Source: Apophysomyces variabilis
Lineage: Eukaryota; Mucoromycota; Mucoromycetes; Mucorales; Mucoraceae
Length of the DNA: 64,000 bases
Direction of reading: 5' to 3'
NCBI GenBank assembly: GCA_002749535.1
Contig: MZZL01000392.1
Location: 563,588 to 627,587, forward strand
Part shown: positions 11,650 to 23,280 of the stretch, piece after piece
How positions within the stretch are numbered: position 1 is the stretch's first letter
How the letters are laid out: every line of letters begins with the position of its first letter
The notes under the pieces: model-generated
The model's database searches: none
What the model saw: the letters and a program-made list of their open reading frames with translations, nothing else
What the model was told of the DNA's origin: nothing
Made by a program: the position numbers and the translations under genes

Positions 11650-13666
11650 TTACACTTTGGCAAGCGGAGACCAGCCGCCCCTTAATACGCGAACCGTCCA
11701 AGCAAGTAGACCAGCTACAATCATCAGGACACCTCCAAAAATAATGGCATAGGAATACGTTTCTTCCGTCCCATCCACGTTGATTAATGCAGAGCAAATA
11801 GGCGATCCAAATAATCCTCCGAAAAACCATGCAAAAAATAACAAACCATTGGCCGTCTCAATGTCTTCCAAACCAACAATCTGAGCCAGAACAGCAGGCA
11901 CACTAACCCAATCGATCATTATCATCATCATCAGGATTAGTATCCGTTGCCTTTCAAAATCCATCTCCACCCGTTTCATCTTTCTTCTCTTATCTTACCT
12001 TGTCATGTACCCTCCGCCAAAGTAACCAAACAGAGCCGCAAAGACCCATATCTGAGCTGCAGTTGTTGCAGGAAGCCAAATGGCCAAACAAAGGATACCG
12101 GTCATCGTAATACAGATAAAGTTCATATTGGCACGTCCAATGTAGTCACCGATAAATCCAGTACTGATTTTACCGATGATCATCACACCTGCAAGAATAG
12201 CGGAAATATTGGTACCGATCCATGGACTAAGATGAAGATGTTTCGCATAAGCTAGAAATTATAAATGAGTCATCCACCGAAAAAGAGAAAAAAAGAAATG
12301 CTAATCAAAAAGAAGGCCAAAAAAACAAAAAATGAAACTTACAAGGAAGAAAACTCGAAGGAACCTTTAAAAGAAAAGAAAAAAAAAAGAAAAGAGCGCA
12401 AGAGTTTAGAGATAAAACAGAGAGAGAGAGAGAAAGGGAGAGAAAGGCAGTCCATATGATATGCACTGCCGTCCCCCTCCTCGACTTTTTTTTTCGCTTC
12501 TTTTTGATTACTTACATTAAAGGCAAAATTGCCTATCAATTGAATTATGAACAGTAACACAAATTGCTTGTTACGAAAAGGCGCGAGGTTAAAGGCTTTC
12601 ATGTTTTCTGTCGAGGCTCTGTTCAATGGTCGGACGGTAGCAGCACAAACGCAGAGTAGAACAAAGCAAATAAAGCCCACAATGCGAAGGGCCCATTGAA
12701 TGCCCAATGAATCCATGGCCGCCTGAACAACATTAGAAAACACAAGGCCACCACACCCGGAACCGGAAATGGCGAGACCCACGCCCAAACCACGTCGTTT
12801 AGAAAACCATTGTTGAGCAGCACTGATACAAGGAAACCAAACCAAAGATGCACCGATGCCTGCAAGTACACCCTGGGTAAGGTACAGATGCCAAATCTAA
12901 ACCGGGCCGCGCAAAAACAAAAAAAGAAAAAAGAGACAAATGTGAGGTGTCCTTTTATCTTATCCCTCCCCCCCCCCTCTCTCTTCCATTTTTCTTTACC
13001 TCATGAGCCACGCTGGCGAGCATCATGGCAGCTGTATTAAAGACCACAGCTGCACAAAGCATCCATTTGTAGCCCACCTTGGCTGCAAAAAAGCCGTAAA
13101 ATGGACCGACAATATTGCTTAGGGCTAACCAGAGGGATACCACCCAAGAGAGTTCCGTCATTTTATCGACAAACATCACCGTATTGTAATAACGAAGGTA
13201 GATACCCAATGTATACCCATAACCTTGTCTACATAAAAAGAGAAAAATCGTTTCAGATGAAAGGAATCAGATTGGTGCAAAGTATCAAGGAAACTCCAGA
13301 AGCGATTCAAGAAAAAAGAAGAGATCGGAATCATGGAAGCAACAATAACAACAAAGAGAGAGTGAAAGAGAGATCCTTACGTGCAAAAGAGACCCTAGAA
13401 TGATTGCCAATTGTTTTTTCAAAAATCCATGAATGTGCAAAAAGCAACAAAAAGAAAAGAAGAAACAAAAAGAAAAACTTTTTATTGAATAACTGATCGT
13501 TTTGTTTGTGAATGTATTTTCTTACGCAAAAGCAACCGAATAGCACCAGCCAAGCACGACCACCATCCGGTGGTTCTCGCCAATCCTCGGTCTTACAGGG
13601 TTTGTCACTGAGATGATCTTCGTCCGTACTCAGATCCACTTGTTCTTTCTTTTCAGGCAGAGCCAT
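11650..13666 (-). CDS. MFS transporter of the monocarboxylate-porter (SLC16-like) family, 7 exons with two micro-exons
   Basis: Exons 13666-13526, 13394-13381, 13228-13000, 12896-12516, 12364-12343, 12251-11999 and 11902-11650 join to 430 residues without a stop. The N-terminus is polar (EKKEQVDLSTDEDHLSD) and runs into PPDGGRAWLVLFGCFC, the D-G-G-x-A-W signature that opens transmembrane segment 1 in monocarboxylate porters. About twelve hydrophobic segments follow, with the glycine-rich GLAISGSGCGG half-way and GKISTGFIGDYIGR between segments 8 and 9. Exon 2 is 14 nt (encodes GLFC plus part of a codon) and exon 5 is 22 nt (VPSSFLP). Both are needed to restore family-typical sequence across segments 1 and 7. 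The substrate is unknown; fungal members move pyruvate, lactate, riboflavin or unknown acids at the plasma membrane or vacuole. Confidence 0.88.
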
Positions 13667-16376
13667 AATATAATAATGTGGATAAATGGGTAATGGATAA
13701 CAGTAAAAAGTAAAAGTAGGAAAATGGATATATAACAGAGAAACAGAAAAAGGGAAAATGGAAAAAAGGTACGGGGAAAAAAGCGAGAGAGAGATCTTTT
13801 AGTTGAAAGGTGTGTATAATTCAATCCCCGTTAAAGATGACATCGAGAAATGTTGCGCCTTTTTTTTTTTTTTTTCATTCTGTGACAGACAGAAAAAAAT
13901 TCACGTTCTTTTAAAACCTGCAGCCAATCAAAAAGGTAGATCGGATCGGCTTTTTTGTTCTGTCTTTTTGAGTCCTTAAACATTGTCCTTTTAAATGGTA
14001 AATTTGATCAGGGCAAGGACCTCGTTGGGATGGGCTAATGGGAACTTGTAGCTTAACTTTACATTGGATTCCATTGTTTTTCTAAGGATGCCTTTTTTTC
14101 CCATTGTGTTTAGATGGAAGTCTTCCAAGCTAAGAGACAAGAGGACACAAAAACACAATTCTGTCTTATTGGTCACACAAAGAAGTGCAGGGAACTTTGC
14201 CAATGATATCATCGGTCACCCATTTTCAATCTATTGAGTCACGACCGATAGCGTCACCCCTCTTTTTGTTGTCACACAGGAATGATAAAAGAAGCAGTTG
14301 GCGGGTTGTGCAGCTGAATTTCTTTACAAGGCCCGCACTTGGTGTTGGGTGTTGGAAAGTGAGCTGCATGAACGCAGATAAAAAAAAAATCAGCAAAATA
14401 AAAGATAAAAGAAAAAGCTTTATGGCGTGTCTCATGCTCATAAATCTCGCTACGGACGCACCATTTTCCAATCAAGTAAAATTTGGGTTTCGTCAATTTA
14501 TTCAAGGGAAAAGGAAGTTTTGTTATGTATAGCGTTTCTTCCACTTCTTCTATTGCTAATATCACTGGATTAACTGTACCAAAAAAAACCAATTACCTTA
14601 CCTGTCAGCGGGACATCCAATTGCTAAATTGTCATATGATACAAAAGGTTTATGTACGTATATTTGAGATATAGACGAACAGTCAATAGTCAATACAGAG
14701 CGCCGCAAGTTGGCCAGAAAACAGCAAAGCGTAATGATCTGCGTTATATGCAAAATTCTGCTGGTAGCGACGCGATCGCTAGAATGTACAGGCGAGCTGT
14801 CTAACCGTGTGGGGAGGAGACAATATTCAAGTGGACGCTGTTGGAAAAATACTTCAATGAACTTCTCAATGAGAATATTTGCATCATTCATGATGGCTGG
14901 GGGATCGTCTGCTGACAATACCAACATCTGGCGTCTTTATTTCAATTTTTGCAAAGAAAGAAAAACGATATATCGTGAAGTAGAACCAACTGCTGACTAA
15001 CAAGTTGTAGGAAGAAAAGCGATAAAAACTATCGATCCTACTATCTCGGTGTCGGCGTGTGTGTTACTTCTTGGTCACTGCTATAAAGGAATCAAGACGC
15101 TCACATTTTTTGCTCATGGATCAAGTTTGCTGCCTTCTTTTTTTTTTATGGCACAAGCTTTGATTGTTAGCAGAAACTTGTTCAGCATTTTTCTGTCATG
15201 GCATTCCTTCGTTAGTCACATGTGTTTGGGTATACTCGAATGCATAAGGTACCGATACCTACCTTCCTACTTAGATGCCTGGCAATCAACGTCCTCAGTA
15301 CATGCGATCTAGATAGACCGTACGGTGTTTGTAAAAACTTCCTAAGGTTAGCAACATATAATCCAGGTTTGTCCAAGCTAATCTCAGTTATCTCTCCTCT
15401 ACGTCCTACAAAAAACTGATTAGGATTTTGTATGCACAAATTGTGAGAACAGTAATAACAGTACTAATAACTGGTTTACGTTCGAACTGGATGGCATATA
15501 CCTTTAAATTTGGCTTTGCTAGACACTTCCTCAATGTCATAGACAGCATCTAGAATAATTTTGGAATTTAAATTGCGCGACTCCAACGGTGAAAGCGTTG
15601 ATTCTCTTGAAATAACCGTGAGTGCGGCGTTATTAACACATCTGCTCTGGTTGAATCTCGTAGGAAAAAAAAAATTGAAAGGAGCGCGACTCTTACAGCC
15701 AAGAAAAAGAAAAACCCTGAACGGACATGTTCCCAAAAAGAAATGAAACAACTGACAATGACTTCATCGAGTTTCAGTGGTCAAAATGGCCCCCCTTTTA
15801 ACATATACCGACCCAAAGCTCGCGCTCTCGGATGCATTCCGGCCGCTCAGTCCGACATTCCGACTGACAACAACATCCTGGCTCACGGCAACTGAAATTC
15901 AAAGGATGGCATTCTATCATTTGCTTACTGATGGTACTGTAACTGTCTATATCTATCTGACTCTGCCAATATATCAGTCTTGGTATTTGTTTTTAACAAG
16001 GTCCTCTGGTCGAAGGAGTATTCAAATGATACGCAGGCAAACATTCGGATTGGCCCATCCACCCTTTTCCCTTCTCTTCCCTCAACTTAACAAGTTTGCC
16101 GAGTGCCGTCACCCAAAAAATTACAGTCATACCAAAAGAGAAACTGAGACCCTTACCTGTATTTTGTGTGTGTTGCTAGGACCTTTTCTGCTTCATGCTG
16201 ATTGGCCGAAGCTTTGACCCACAGGGAAAAAAAAAAAGGACAAAACTCCCTGTACTTTTTTCCTTCAACACAAATACATGATAGGACACATTGCTTTTTG
16301 AGGCATTTCCCTTTTAGACTTTGAAGTCACTTGCGATTTTTCTTCTTCCTTACATTGCTTTGGTACACATAACTCG
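13667..16376. other. long intergenic region with unassigned coding-like scraps
   Basis: No gene is recognised. A plus-strand stretch at about 14716-15419 reads as coding in pieces interrupted by stops (for example NELLNENICIIHDGWG and NPGLSKLISVISPLRPTKN), so it may be a decayed mobile element or pseudogene. At 15783-15950 an ATG opens a codon-like stretch (TYTDPKLALSDAFRPLSPTF) of no known family. Poly-T and poly-A tracts are frequent elsewhere. Confidence 0.3.
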
Positions 16377-17361
16377 ATGGACTCTTTAGAACACACATGT
16401 CGTACGATTGTCGCGGACTACTTGGTGCATCATTGCTACAAAAACACAGCCAATGCTTTTCTAACGGAAAACAAGAAAAGGAATGCTTACGATAACCAAC
16501 TACTATCACAGCAACAACCTGCTCAGGATACAGGCAAGTGTTTTTCTCTCTCTCTTTTGTTTTTGTTTGTTTATCATTTTCTGGTTTCAAAAAAGAAACA
16601 AAACCCTTCCGATGATATCTAAAACAGCTCTGCTTTCTGTATATCCATTTGATATTTGAAAAACCAATCCATGGTTCTCTTTTCTTTGAATGACACGTTA
16701 GTCAGTGATATGAATGTCGATGATCCGACGGATTTCATGTCCAATTATCCATGGGAATTACTAGATGCAAGAAAAGGTAAAAAAGAAAAATTGAAATGCC
16801 ATCCATGCATCCTTTGCGGGGAGCCAATTTTTTTTTTGGCTCTTTGTTCTCATCAAAGAAAGATGTGATTCTTCCATAGAGCTTTATCAAGCCATTCTGA
16901 ATGGTGAAATCCCGAGGGCTTTCGGCTTATTGGATCATCATTTCCCCTCCATATCTCGGTGTCCTTCGCATAAAACGATGTTTAAACTACGCTGTCAAGA
17001 ATTCATAGAAATCGTTCGATCATGCTCGATTATCCAGGCCATTGAATTCGCCCAACGTCATATCAAACCGATGCATTCTCTTTATCCGGAAGAAACCATC
17101 GAAGTGTCGTCCTTGATTGCCTATCCCGATCCACTCAACTCTTGTTCACGTTATTTGCTAAGTCAAGATCGTCGACAGCATTTGGCAGATGAAGTCAATC
17201 GTGTGATTTTAGAATGGTGTCATTTCGCTACAGAAAGTGCTTTGGAACGAGTGTCAAAACAAGACGTGTTGGTTCGAAATGAATGGGAAAATTCGAAGCA
17301 GCAGGAAATGAAAGTGGATGAAGAAAACGAATCGCGAGAAGACGAAAAGATGTCTCTATAA
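16377..17361 (+). CDS. LisH-CTLH-CRA protein, probable GID/CTLH ubiquitin-ligase subunit
   Basis: Exons 16377-16533, 16702-16776 and 16880-17361 give 237 residues. A LisH motif occupies residues 8-35 (TIVADYLVHHCYKNTANAFL). The CTLH segment begins near residue 78 (KELYQAILNGEIPRAFGLL, then HHFPSI). The CRA region runs to about 205 (FIEIVRSCSIIQAIEFAQRH). This order is that of Gid8/TWA1 and of the C-terminal half of RanBPM/Gid1, core subunits of the GID/CTLH E3 ligase. There is no SPRY domain, which favours Gid8-like size (about 230 aa). The C-terminus is acidic (DEENESREDEKMSL). Intron 1 uses a GC donor (GCAAGT) rather than GT; with it the phase fits exactly, and no GT site nearby does. Confidence 0.85.
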
Positions 17362-17545
17362 AAAGCGCGGGAAAAACACAAACAAAACATGGCATAGCAA
17401 ACGTCTGCTATCATCGACGTCTCTCTGCCTTCTTCTTTTTTCTTTGTATACGTCTTTGTTTTGGTCCATCCTCTTCCGCTAATTTTCGTTTGTGCTGGCT
17501 TTTTTTTATTTTCTTTGCGCAAAAAAAAAAGGTGTAAAAACCAAC
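17362..17545. other. convergent 3' spacer
   Basis: A short T-rich spacer between the stop of the LisH gene and the stop of the eL38 gene; presumably both poly(A) sites lie here. Confidence 0.4.
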
Positions 17546-18256
17546 TTAGTTGATCTCGTTGACAACCAGAGCTGTAAACAGAAAAGAAAAAAAAATGATC
17601 GTCATCAATACAATGCATATGTACATAGATAGTTCTCAAGAATAAAGAGAAAAATAAAACCGAACTTACCAGGAGGGAGCGATTGTCTAAGCTTCTTAGC
17701 CTTCTGCTTGTCCTTGACAACAAGAGTGTAAAGGTAACGAGAGCATCTGACCTTAAACTTGACAGAATCGGCATTCTTCTTGATGCGAGCAGCTATCGTA
17801 ATCACACATTCTGTTTTAGTAAAGAGAACCTCTCCTTTTTGACCCGAAGGTCCCTTCCTTTTGTTTTTTTCCTTTCACTCACATTGGGCGTCCTTGCGAC
17901 GGGCAATCTCAAGGAATTGCTTGATATCCTTAATTTGCTGAGGCTAAAGAGAGAGAAAATAGCACATGAATAAACTGTAAGTTTCCAGATTCCTTGTTTT
18001 CGTTTTTCACAAATGGTTCGCTTTTTCTTTTCTTTGGTTGCGTGAACGGTTTAAGGGCTGTCATATGTTGAATGCTCCAATTTCATCATTTTTTTTTCTT
18101 TTCTTTAAATGCTCCCTCATTTTCCCTATTTCGTCGGTTCACGTATAATCTCCTTTTTACATCCATCCATCCATCCATCGTCCCATCCGTCAGTCGTTCG
18201 AGTTTTCTCTTATGCAGTGCTCTATCAGAAAGGAAAAAGTTGAATATATTTACCAT
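17546..18256 (-). CDS. RPL38: 60S ribosomal protein eL38
   Basis: Exons 18256-18254 (the ATG alone), 17943-17883, 17792-17670 and 17571-17546 join to 70 residues, exactly the usual eL38 length. Diagnostic stretches are [35 protein letters not shown] and KLRQSLPPG. eL38 is a small basic protein of the large ribosomal subunit. The start codon sits alone before a 310-nt intron (ATG followed by GTAAAT), an arrangement often seen in fungal ribosomal-protein genes. The ATG-only exon is the only inferred part, since the next exon begins directly with the second residue. The region upstream of 18256 should hold its promoter. Confidence 0.93.
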
Positions 18257-19449
18257 AGTTTAGGACGTCCTGTGGGGAAAGAGAAGGATTGCCTGAAACG
18301 GCAACTTTGGGGAAACCTTGGAAACGCACACTGCACGGATCCCCGGTTGCCTTTTTTGGGAACTCCGCTTTGCTAAGGTACTGCGGTGTGACAGGAAGCA
18401 AGGGAAACAGTAGATGCAGATAACAATCACTACACATATTAGCATATATTAGCCTTAAAGCGCATTTTTAGTTGATACCGTTTCTTGTATATTGCTGTGG
18501 TAAAACACAGTGTTCAGAAAAATGATGGAGTTAATCTCGATCAATTTACATAACACAAGCGTCAAGGCGGCATTCCATGAACGGTAGACAAGGACAAAGA
18601 TTAGCAAGTGCTGTACAATAACAATCACAAGGGGAAGTGTATTGATCTAATTTAGAGCTGCTGCTTCATCATCTATGTTTTCCTAATGTCTTGGAAAAAG
18701 CGAAGGATGAAACTATGCAAAAGAAAGAGGAATCAGTAACAGTAACGCGCCGTCAAACAGGTACGCTCCAAAAGTAGACTCCCATGGATAGACCAGTAGG
18801 CGTTTTTAGTATAAAGTAGCCAATGGTTTTATTGAAGTAAAACAACAACTCATTTATGATACAACCCACCACAGTACGTTTTATCAACAGAAATCAGTTC
18901 GATTTTTTGTAAGCTTATCATCAACAACACGAGAGAGAAGTAGCGAGGCAATAAGCATTATTCGTTGGCAACCTTGGTCCAACTTGTTTTGCTATGTTGC
19001 AATATTTTGGGGCAGAAACTTATTATACGGTTCGATCGCACCAGTACTTCAATAGATTGCCAGTCGGCGATCACATATCTTTAACTAATCCAAATATCGT
19101 GTAAGATCAATATGCCTTTTAGAGGATTGTACAACTTGGCACGACATTTTCCCTTTTATGGTTTAGCGGATGTCGTGTCCTAGATAATTCTCTACTTGTC
19201 TGAGGGTTATATAGATGAACGCATTGATCGATCGAACAGCGATTTATGATATTCTCGACTTCTCCTGAGTAAAGCCTTTAACGCCCTATCCTCCCGCGAA
19301 CACTTGTAGTACAGCCTACAGGAAGTACAAGATTTGGACATAACTTCATAAGTAACGAAGTGTACTGAAGACAGGTTACTGTCCGAGCTTCATTTTCTTC
19401 TATCAAAAAAAGCTAATTTTGAAAAGTTTGAAAACAACAACTCACCACG
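18257..19449. other. intergenic, no gene recognised
   Basis: Contains the eL38 upstream region, including a CCAT microsatellite inside its first intron near 18163-18180. Beyond 18450 the sequence has neither long frames nor family resemblance. It may include the left end of the decayed MULE that starts near 19450. Confidence 0.35.
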
Positions 19450-21790
19450 AGCCACGATCTTAAACAAAGCTCAAGAATTTGCCCATCAAAAATGGTTTGG
19501 TGCATCAACAAGTACTAACAGTAGGACCCGCTTATGGCTTTAGTGCAGAACTGGAGGTGATTATCGCAACAACTGGAATCTTACCTTGAAAACACGTAAA
19601 TTTGCCGTGATACTCTTCGTACCAAATGCTTTTTTGGGATCAAGGCATCTAAAGTCAATGACAACTGGGTAGTGGTTAGTGTTGTCGATGCGCCATAACC
19701 ACGATCTTACAACAACGCCTATTGTTTTTCACCAACATCAAAAGTTAGACGAGGATGGAGTAGATCTTCTTGGGAAGATGCCTGCTGCTTCTGGAAAGCC
19801 AAAGATGATAAGTGAAACTTTGCACGATTTGAATAGGCAGTTGACTATCTTTCCCAAAGATGTGGACAACTTAAAGAAGTCGATTGTTGCTTCAAAGGGA
19901 CAATTAATCTGGAAAGATGATGGAACTTGCTGAATACCTGCTTCAGCCGGAGTATGGGGTTCGATAAGTTTATAACGACCAACAGCGTGTCTGTGGCAGT
20001 TTGTTATTGCACCCTATCGGTATCAAAACCGCATAAGGTTTTTCTGAAGTTGTCCTCGCTGATGCTACCTATAGGACAAACTTTTTATAAGATGCCATAC
20101 GTTAACATTGTTGGCATCAGCAATGTTGGGGTTAAGAACCTCAAATCGTTTGCCATCGCTGCTGCATGGATACCAGATGAAGCAATGGTTACGTGCAGTG
20201 GGTTTTAAGTCATCTAAGCAGCATCATCTATCAGCTAGTTTTAGTTGTTCCCGGGGGGATTGTGATGGACAATGGAGCGGCAGAACTCAAAACAGCTGCT
20301 AAAGTGTTCCTGGAAAATGTACAGCTATTACGCACTGTGCATATTAAGAAAAACTTCCAGAAACACTAGTTGAAAGGCTTCGACAACAAAGGACAACGCG
20401 AAACAATAATGGGCGTTGTCACTAAAATCATACATTTGTCGTCCATTGAAGCGTTTGAAGAAGATAAGAAGGAGTACATTGAGTTTGCACATTTCAGTAC
20501 CAAAACTGATGCGATTATTGAGTACCTCAAATAGTAAGCGCTTTACAGCTTAGAAACCCTTGATCGTCCCGTTACTAATCAGAGATATAGTATGTAAAAT
20601 AAAAAAAGAAATGTGGATCGGTGCTTATACCAAGGATATTTTGCATTTTGACAGCACTAGAAAGTGCCCATGCTGTGATTAAAGATGCCTTGACATCAAA
20701 TGCTAGCTTAAGTGCTGCAATTCAAAAGATTGATACTTGCATTCGTTAGGAAGTATGTACCACTGTGTATCTGCGGTTGAAGAAAAATAACCACTTATTA
20801 TGCCATAGGTGGAGATTGCAGAATTTAAAAACCAAAAAAATGACAACCTGGATATGACTCTCATATCAGCCAAACAGATGAAGAGATTTTGCGACCTCTT
20901 TTGGTAAAGTATCCCGCTATGCTATCGACATGATCAGGAGAGAGCTTCCACTAGTCACTCAAGATTCAAAGAACGTCAAAAACTGCAGTGGCTCCATGCG
21001 TAAAAACTTCAACCTGCCCTGTTACCATCTACTACCTGACCAAAGCGCTATGCCACTGTCATTAATTGCGAACAGATGGTTATTGAATGATAGTTTTTCT
21101 CATGGTAAGAATTTTTAACAACCATTGAATATCCTATTGATGAAAAAAAATTTTACAGAGGAGATTGTGGATGTAATTGAGGAAGCAACCAACGCTATAA
21201 AGGCGCCTACAATGTCACTGTTTGATAGAGTTAGAGAAAAGTTGTATGCTTTCGAAAAAATGATGATAGATGCAAGCAATGACCAGCAATGCGAGAATCG
21301 TCTTGTTTTTGGATAAAAGATCTCGTCGTCAAAGGAACACCATCGTCGTTAGCCGTCCTTAAAGAACCTGAGAAAGCAGTTTCTAATGGTAGACCTACAA
21401 GCACCAAGCGAAATTTAACCTCGCTCGAAATACTTGAAAAGAAGGTTGATGTATAAGAGAAACAGAAGACAAAGCGACAAGACGTGTCGAAGACATTTAG
21501 CTTTAACAAAGCAACATCTGCACTAAAAATCCAATTCATTGTTAAAAAGTCTTCAGCTGCATTAGATATCAAGTAAGTTGGACTTATATTAAGATGCCAT
21601 ATACTAACTTTGTCTAAAGACGAACAGTTTTGCATTTAACCAATACGAAATGGATTAACGGTATTCATATTGAACCCTTGATTGCTTCCGGCATGGTCAA
21701 TTCTCTTCCAATCCGAGTGCTGACAGGAACTATGGATTTAGAGCGTTTGCCCAGTGTACTCCTCGCGATGAGAACGGGTGAGAAATGGTC
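19450..21790 (+). pseudogene. decayed FAR1/MULE-type DNA transposon
   Basis: The ordered landmarks of a FAR1-type Mutator-like transposase can be followed on the plus strand across many stops and frameshifts. An N-terminal FAR1-like block has QEFAHQ near 19478 and VNDNWVVVSVVDA near 19653. Transposase core pieces include VLADATYRTNF (20050-20090), PYVNIVGISNVGVKNL, VPGGIVMDNGAAELKTA (20250-20300) and HIKKNFQKH. The AHAVIKDALTSNASL block near 20665 follows. A SWIM-like segment (NCSGSMRKNFNLPCYHLL) lies near 20978 and a basic tail (NGRPTSTKRNLTSLEILEKK) near 21385. MULE transposases are DDE enzymes; no intact frame remains. Terminal inverted repeats were not located. Confidence 0.7.
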
Positions 21791-22308
21791 AAATTAGCAC
21801 TATGCAGACGGCTACCCATATCCAAACGCTTTTCTTTCCCTTTTACTTCTCTTGAATTTAGAAGAGCCCATTTTTCTATTTCTATAAAATTCAATGAAAA
21901 ATATCATGCAGTAACGTATGCGAGCTGTAGATTGATTCTGTTCACAATTGCTTGTTGTACCTAAACTAAACTCTGACTTGCAATAAAATACATGCTCTCT
22001 GAGCCACGCCTCTATTTTTTCTTAACGACAATCATGCTAACAGCAGTAAAAAGATTGCATAGTTATGCATATACAAAATCTAGAGGTTATGCAACCTTTT
22101 ATGTATGCGAAACGAGTTCTGTGTTTGTGCAATCTATTTCCGGAAATGGTGTACTGCAATTTAGATAAGCAAAGCAGCTTCTGCTTCGCCATCAAATAAA
22201 TTGCCCGGTTCCGTCCGTGTAGCTCCTTTACCATACTGCAACGGCAAAGTCACCATCGGTCTTGCCCTTTTACACTGGTCAAGAACAGTTCGGTGTTACA
22301 TAACGGTC
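21791..22308. other. intergenic upstream of the acetyltransferase gene
   Basis: AT-rich to about 22190, then visibly GC-richer up to the ATG at 22309. The frame of the downstream gene is open back to 22201 but shows no family match there, so this part is taken as leader. Confidence 0.4.
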
Positions 22309-22752
22309 ATGTTTTCGATTCGCCCATCCACTTCTCAGGATTTTGCCCGTATCATGGAAATATGGCGCAAGGCCGTCGATACGACCCATCACTTCCTTGC
22401 TCCCAAGGATCGTGCGGCAATTGAGGATGAGCTTTTGATTTTCTTTCCGCAGGTGCAACTGATGTTGGCTGTCGATGCGTTGGATCGTCCTGTAGGCTTC
22501 ATGTTCTTGCATGAGGGACACATGGAGGCTCTCTTCATAGACCCCGATCACCACGGCAAGGGTATTGGCAAAGCGCTTGTGCATTCGGCGATTGCCTCTC
22601 ATCCACAGCTTACTACTGACGTGAACGAACAGAACACGCAAGCGGTGGGATTCTACGAACGGATCGGCTTTGAACGCATTGGACGATCCGAGCTTGATGG
22701 TCAGGGCCGGTCCTATCCACTTATCCACCTGAGATTCCGGTTTTCGAACTAA
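22309..22752 (+). CDS. GNAT N-acetyltransferase of the bacterial YjaB type
   Basis: An intronless 147-residue protein, the same length as Escherichia coli YjaB as I recall it. The N-terminus IRPSTSQDFARIMEIWRKAV, the AVDALDRPVGFM strand, MEALFIDPDHHGKGIGKAL (the acetyl-CoA loop, R/Q-x-x-G-x-G/A type) and TDVNEQNTQAVGFYERIGF align to that family almost without gaps. The family transfers acetyl groups from acetyl-CoA to a small or protein amine; the substrate is unknown. The gene is GC-richer than its AT-rich flanks and lacks introns, while most neighbours have several. These features suggest bacterial origin. The ATG was chosen over the longer upstream frame because the family alignment starts there. 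Whether it is expressed is not visible. Confidence 0.9.
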   Translation: MFSIRPSTSQDFARIMEIWRKAVDTTHHFLAPKDRAAIEDELLIFFPQVQLMLAVDALDRPVGFMFLHEGHMEALFIDPDHHGKGIGKALVHSAIASHPQLTTDVNEQNTQAVGFYERIGFERIGRSELDGQGRSYPLIHLRFRFSN

Positions 22753-23280
22753 AAGAACAAAGTAGGTATTTTTTGCGCAGGAGGGCGAGATCCTACGGGT
22801 CTCTGTTTGCACAGCATAATACCTAGAAATCCAATGACCAATGAGACATATAAACAGAATCTGTTGATATTGCATGGTGATGTCGTTTGAATATCAGGTT
22901 TTCCATGATGCGATCGAAAAGAATGCTTATCTGCGCCACGAAATTAGTAAAACCAAAAGTATCAGTAAACAGATATGCACCATCAAACATTTTTATGCGA
23001 AAAAGTAAATTAATAGCCAGGTGAATAGGTGAAGGACCTTCATAATGCAGATGGCTGTTGTTTACAAAGAGTGTTTTCACTGATTAGACGGAACGCTTGC
23101 GCTATTAAAAGACGAATGAATAGATTTGGATCGATCATGCTTTCTTTTTTTTGTCCGTCTACGGCATATGGAACACTTCGCGTTCCAAAGTCTATGAGGA
23201 ATCTTTTATTTTTAACTTCGATAGTATTTCTTTTAGCCAGCCAAAAGAAAACACTGGACAAGATTTGGTAAAGGTAGCGA
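22753..23280. other. convergent 3' intergenic region
   Basis: Lies between the stop of the acetyltransferase and the stop of the COX18-like gene. Short frames on both strands (for example 23040-23261 minus) have no resemblance to known families. Confidence 0.45.
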
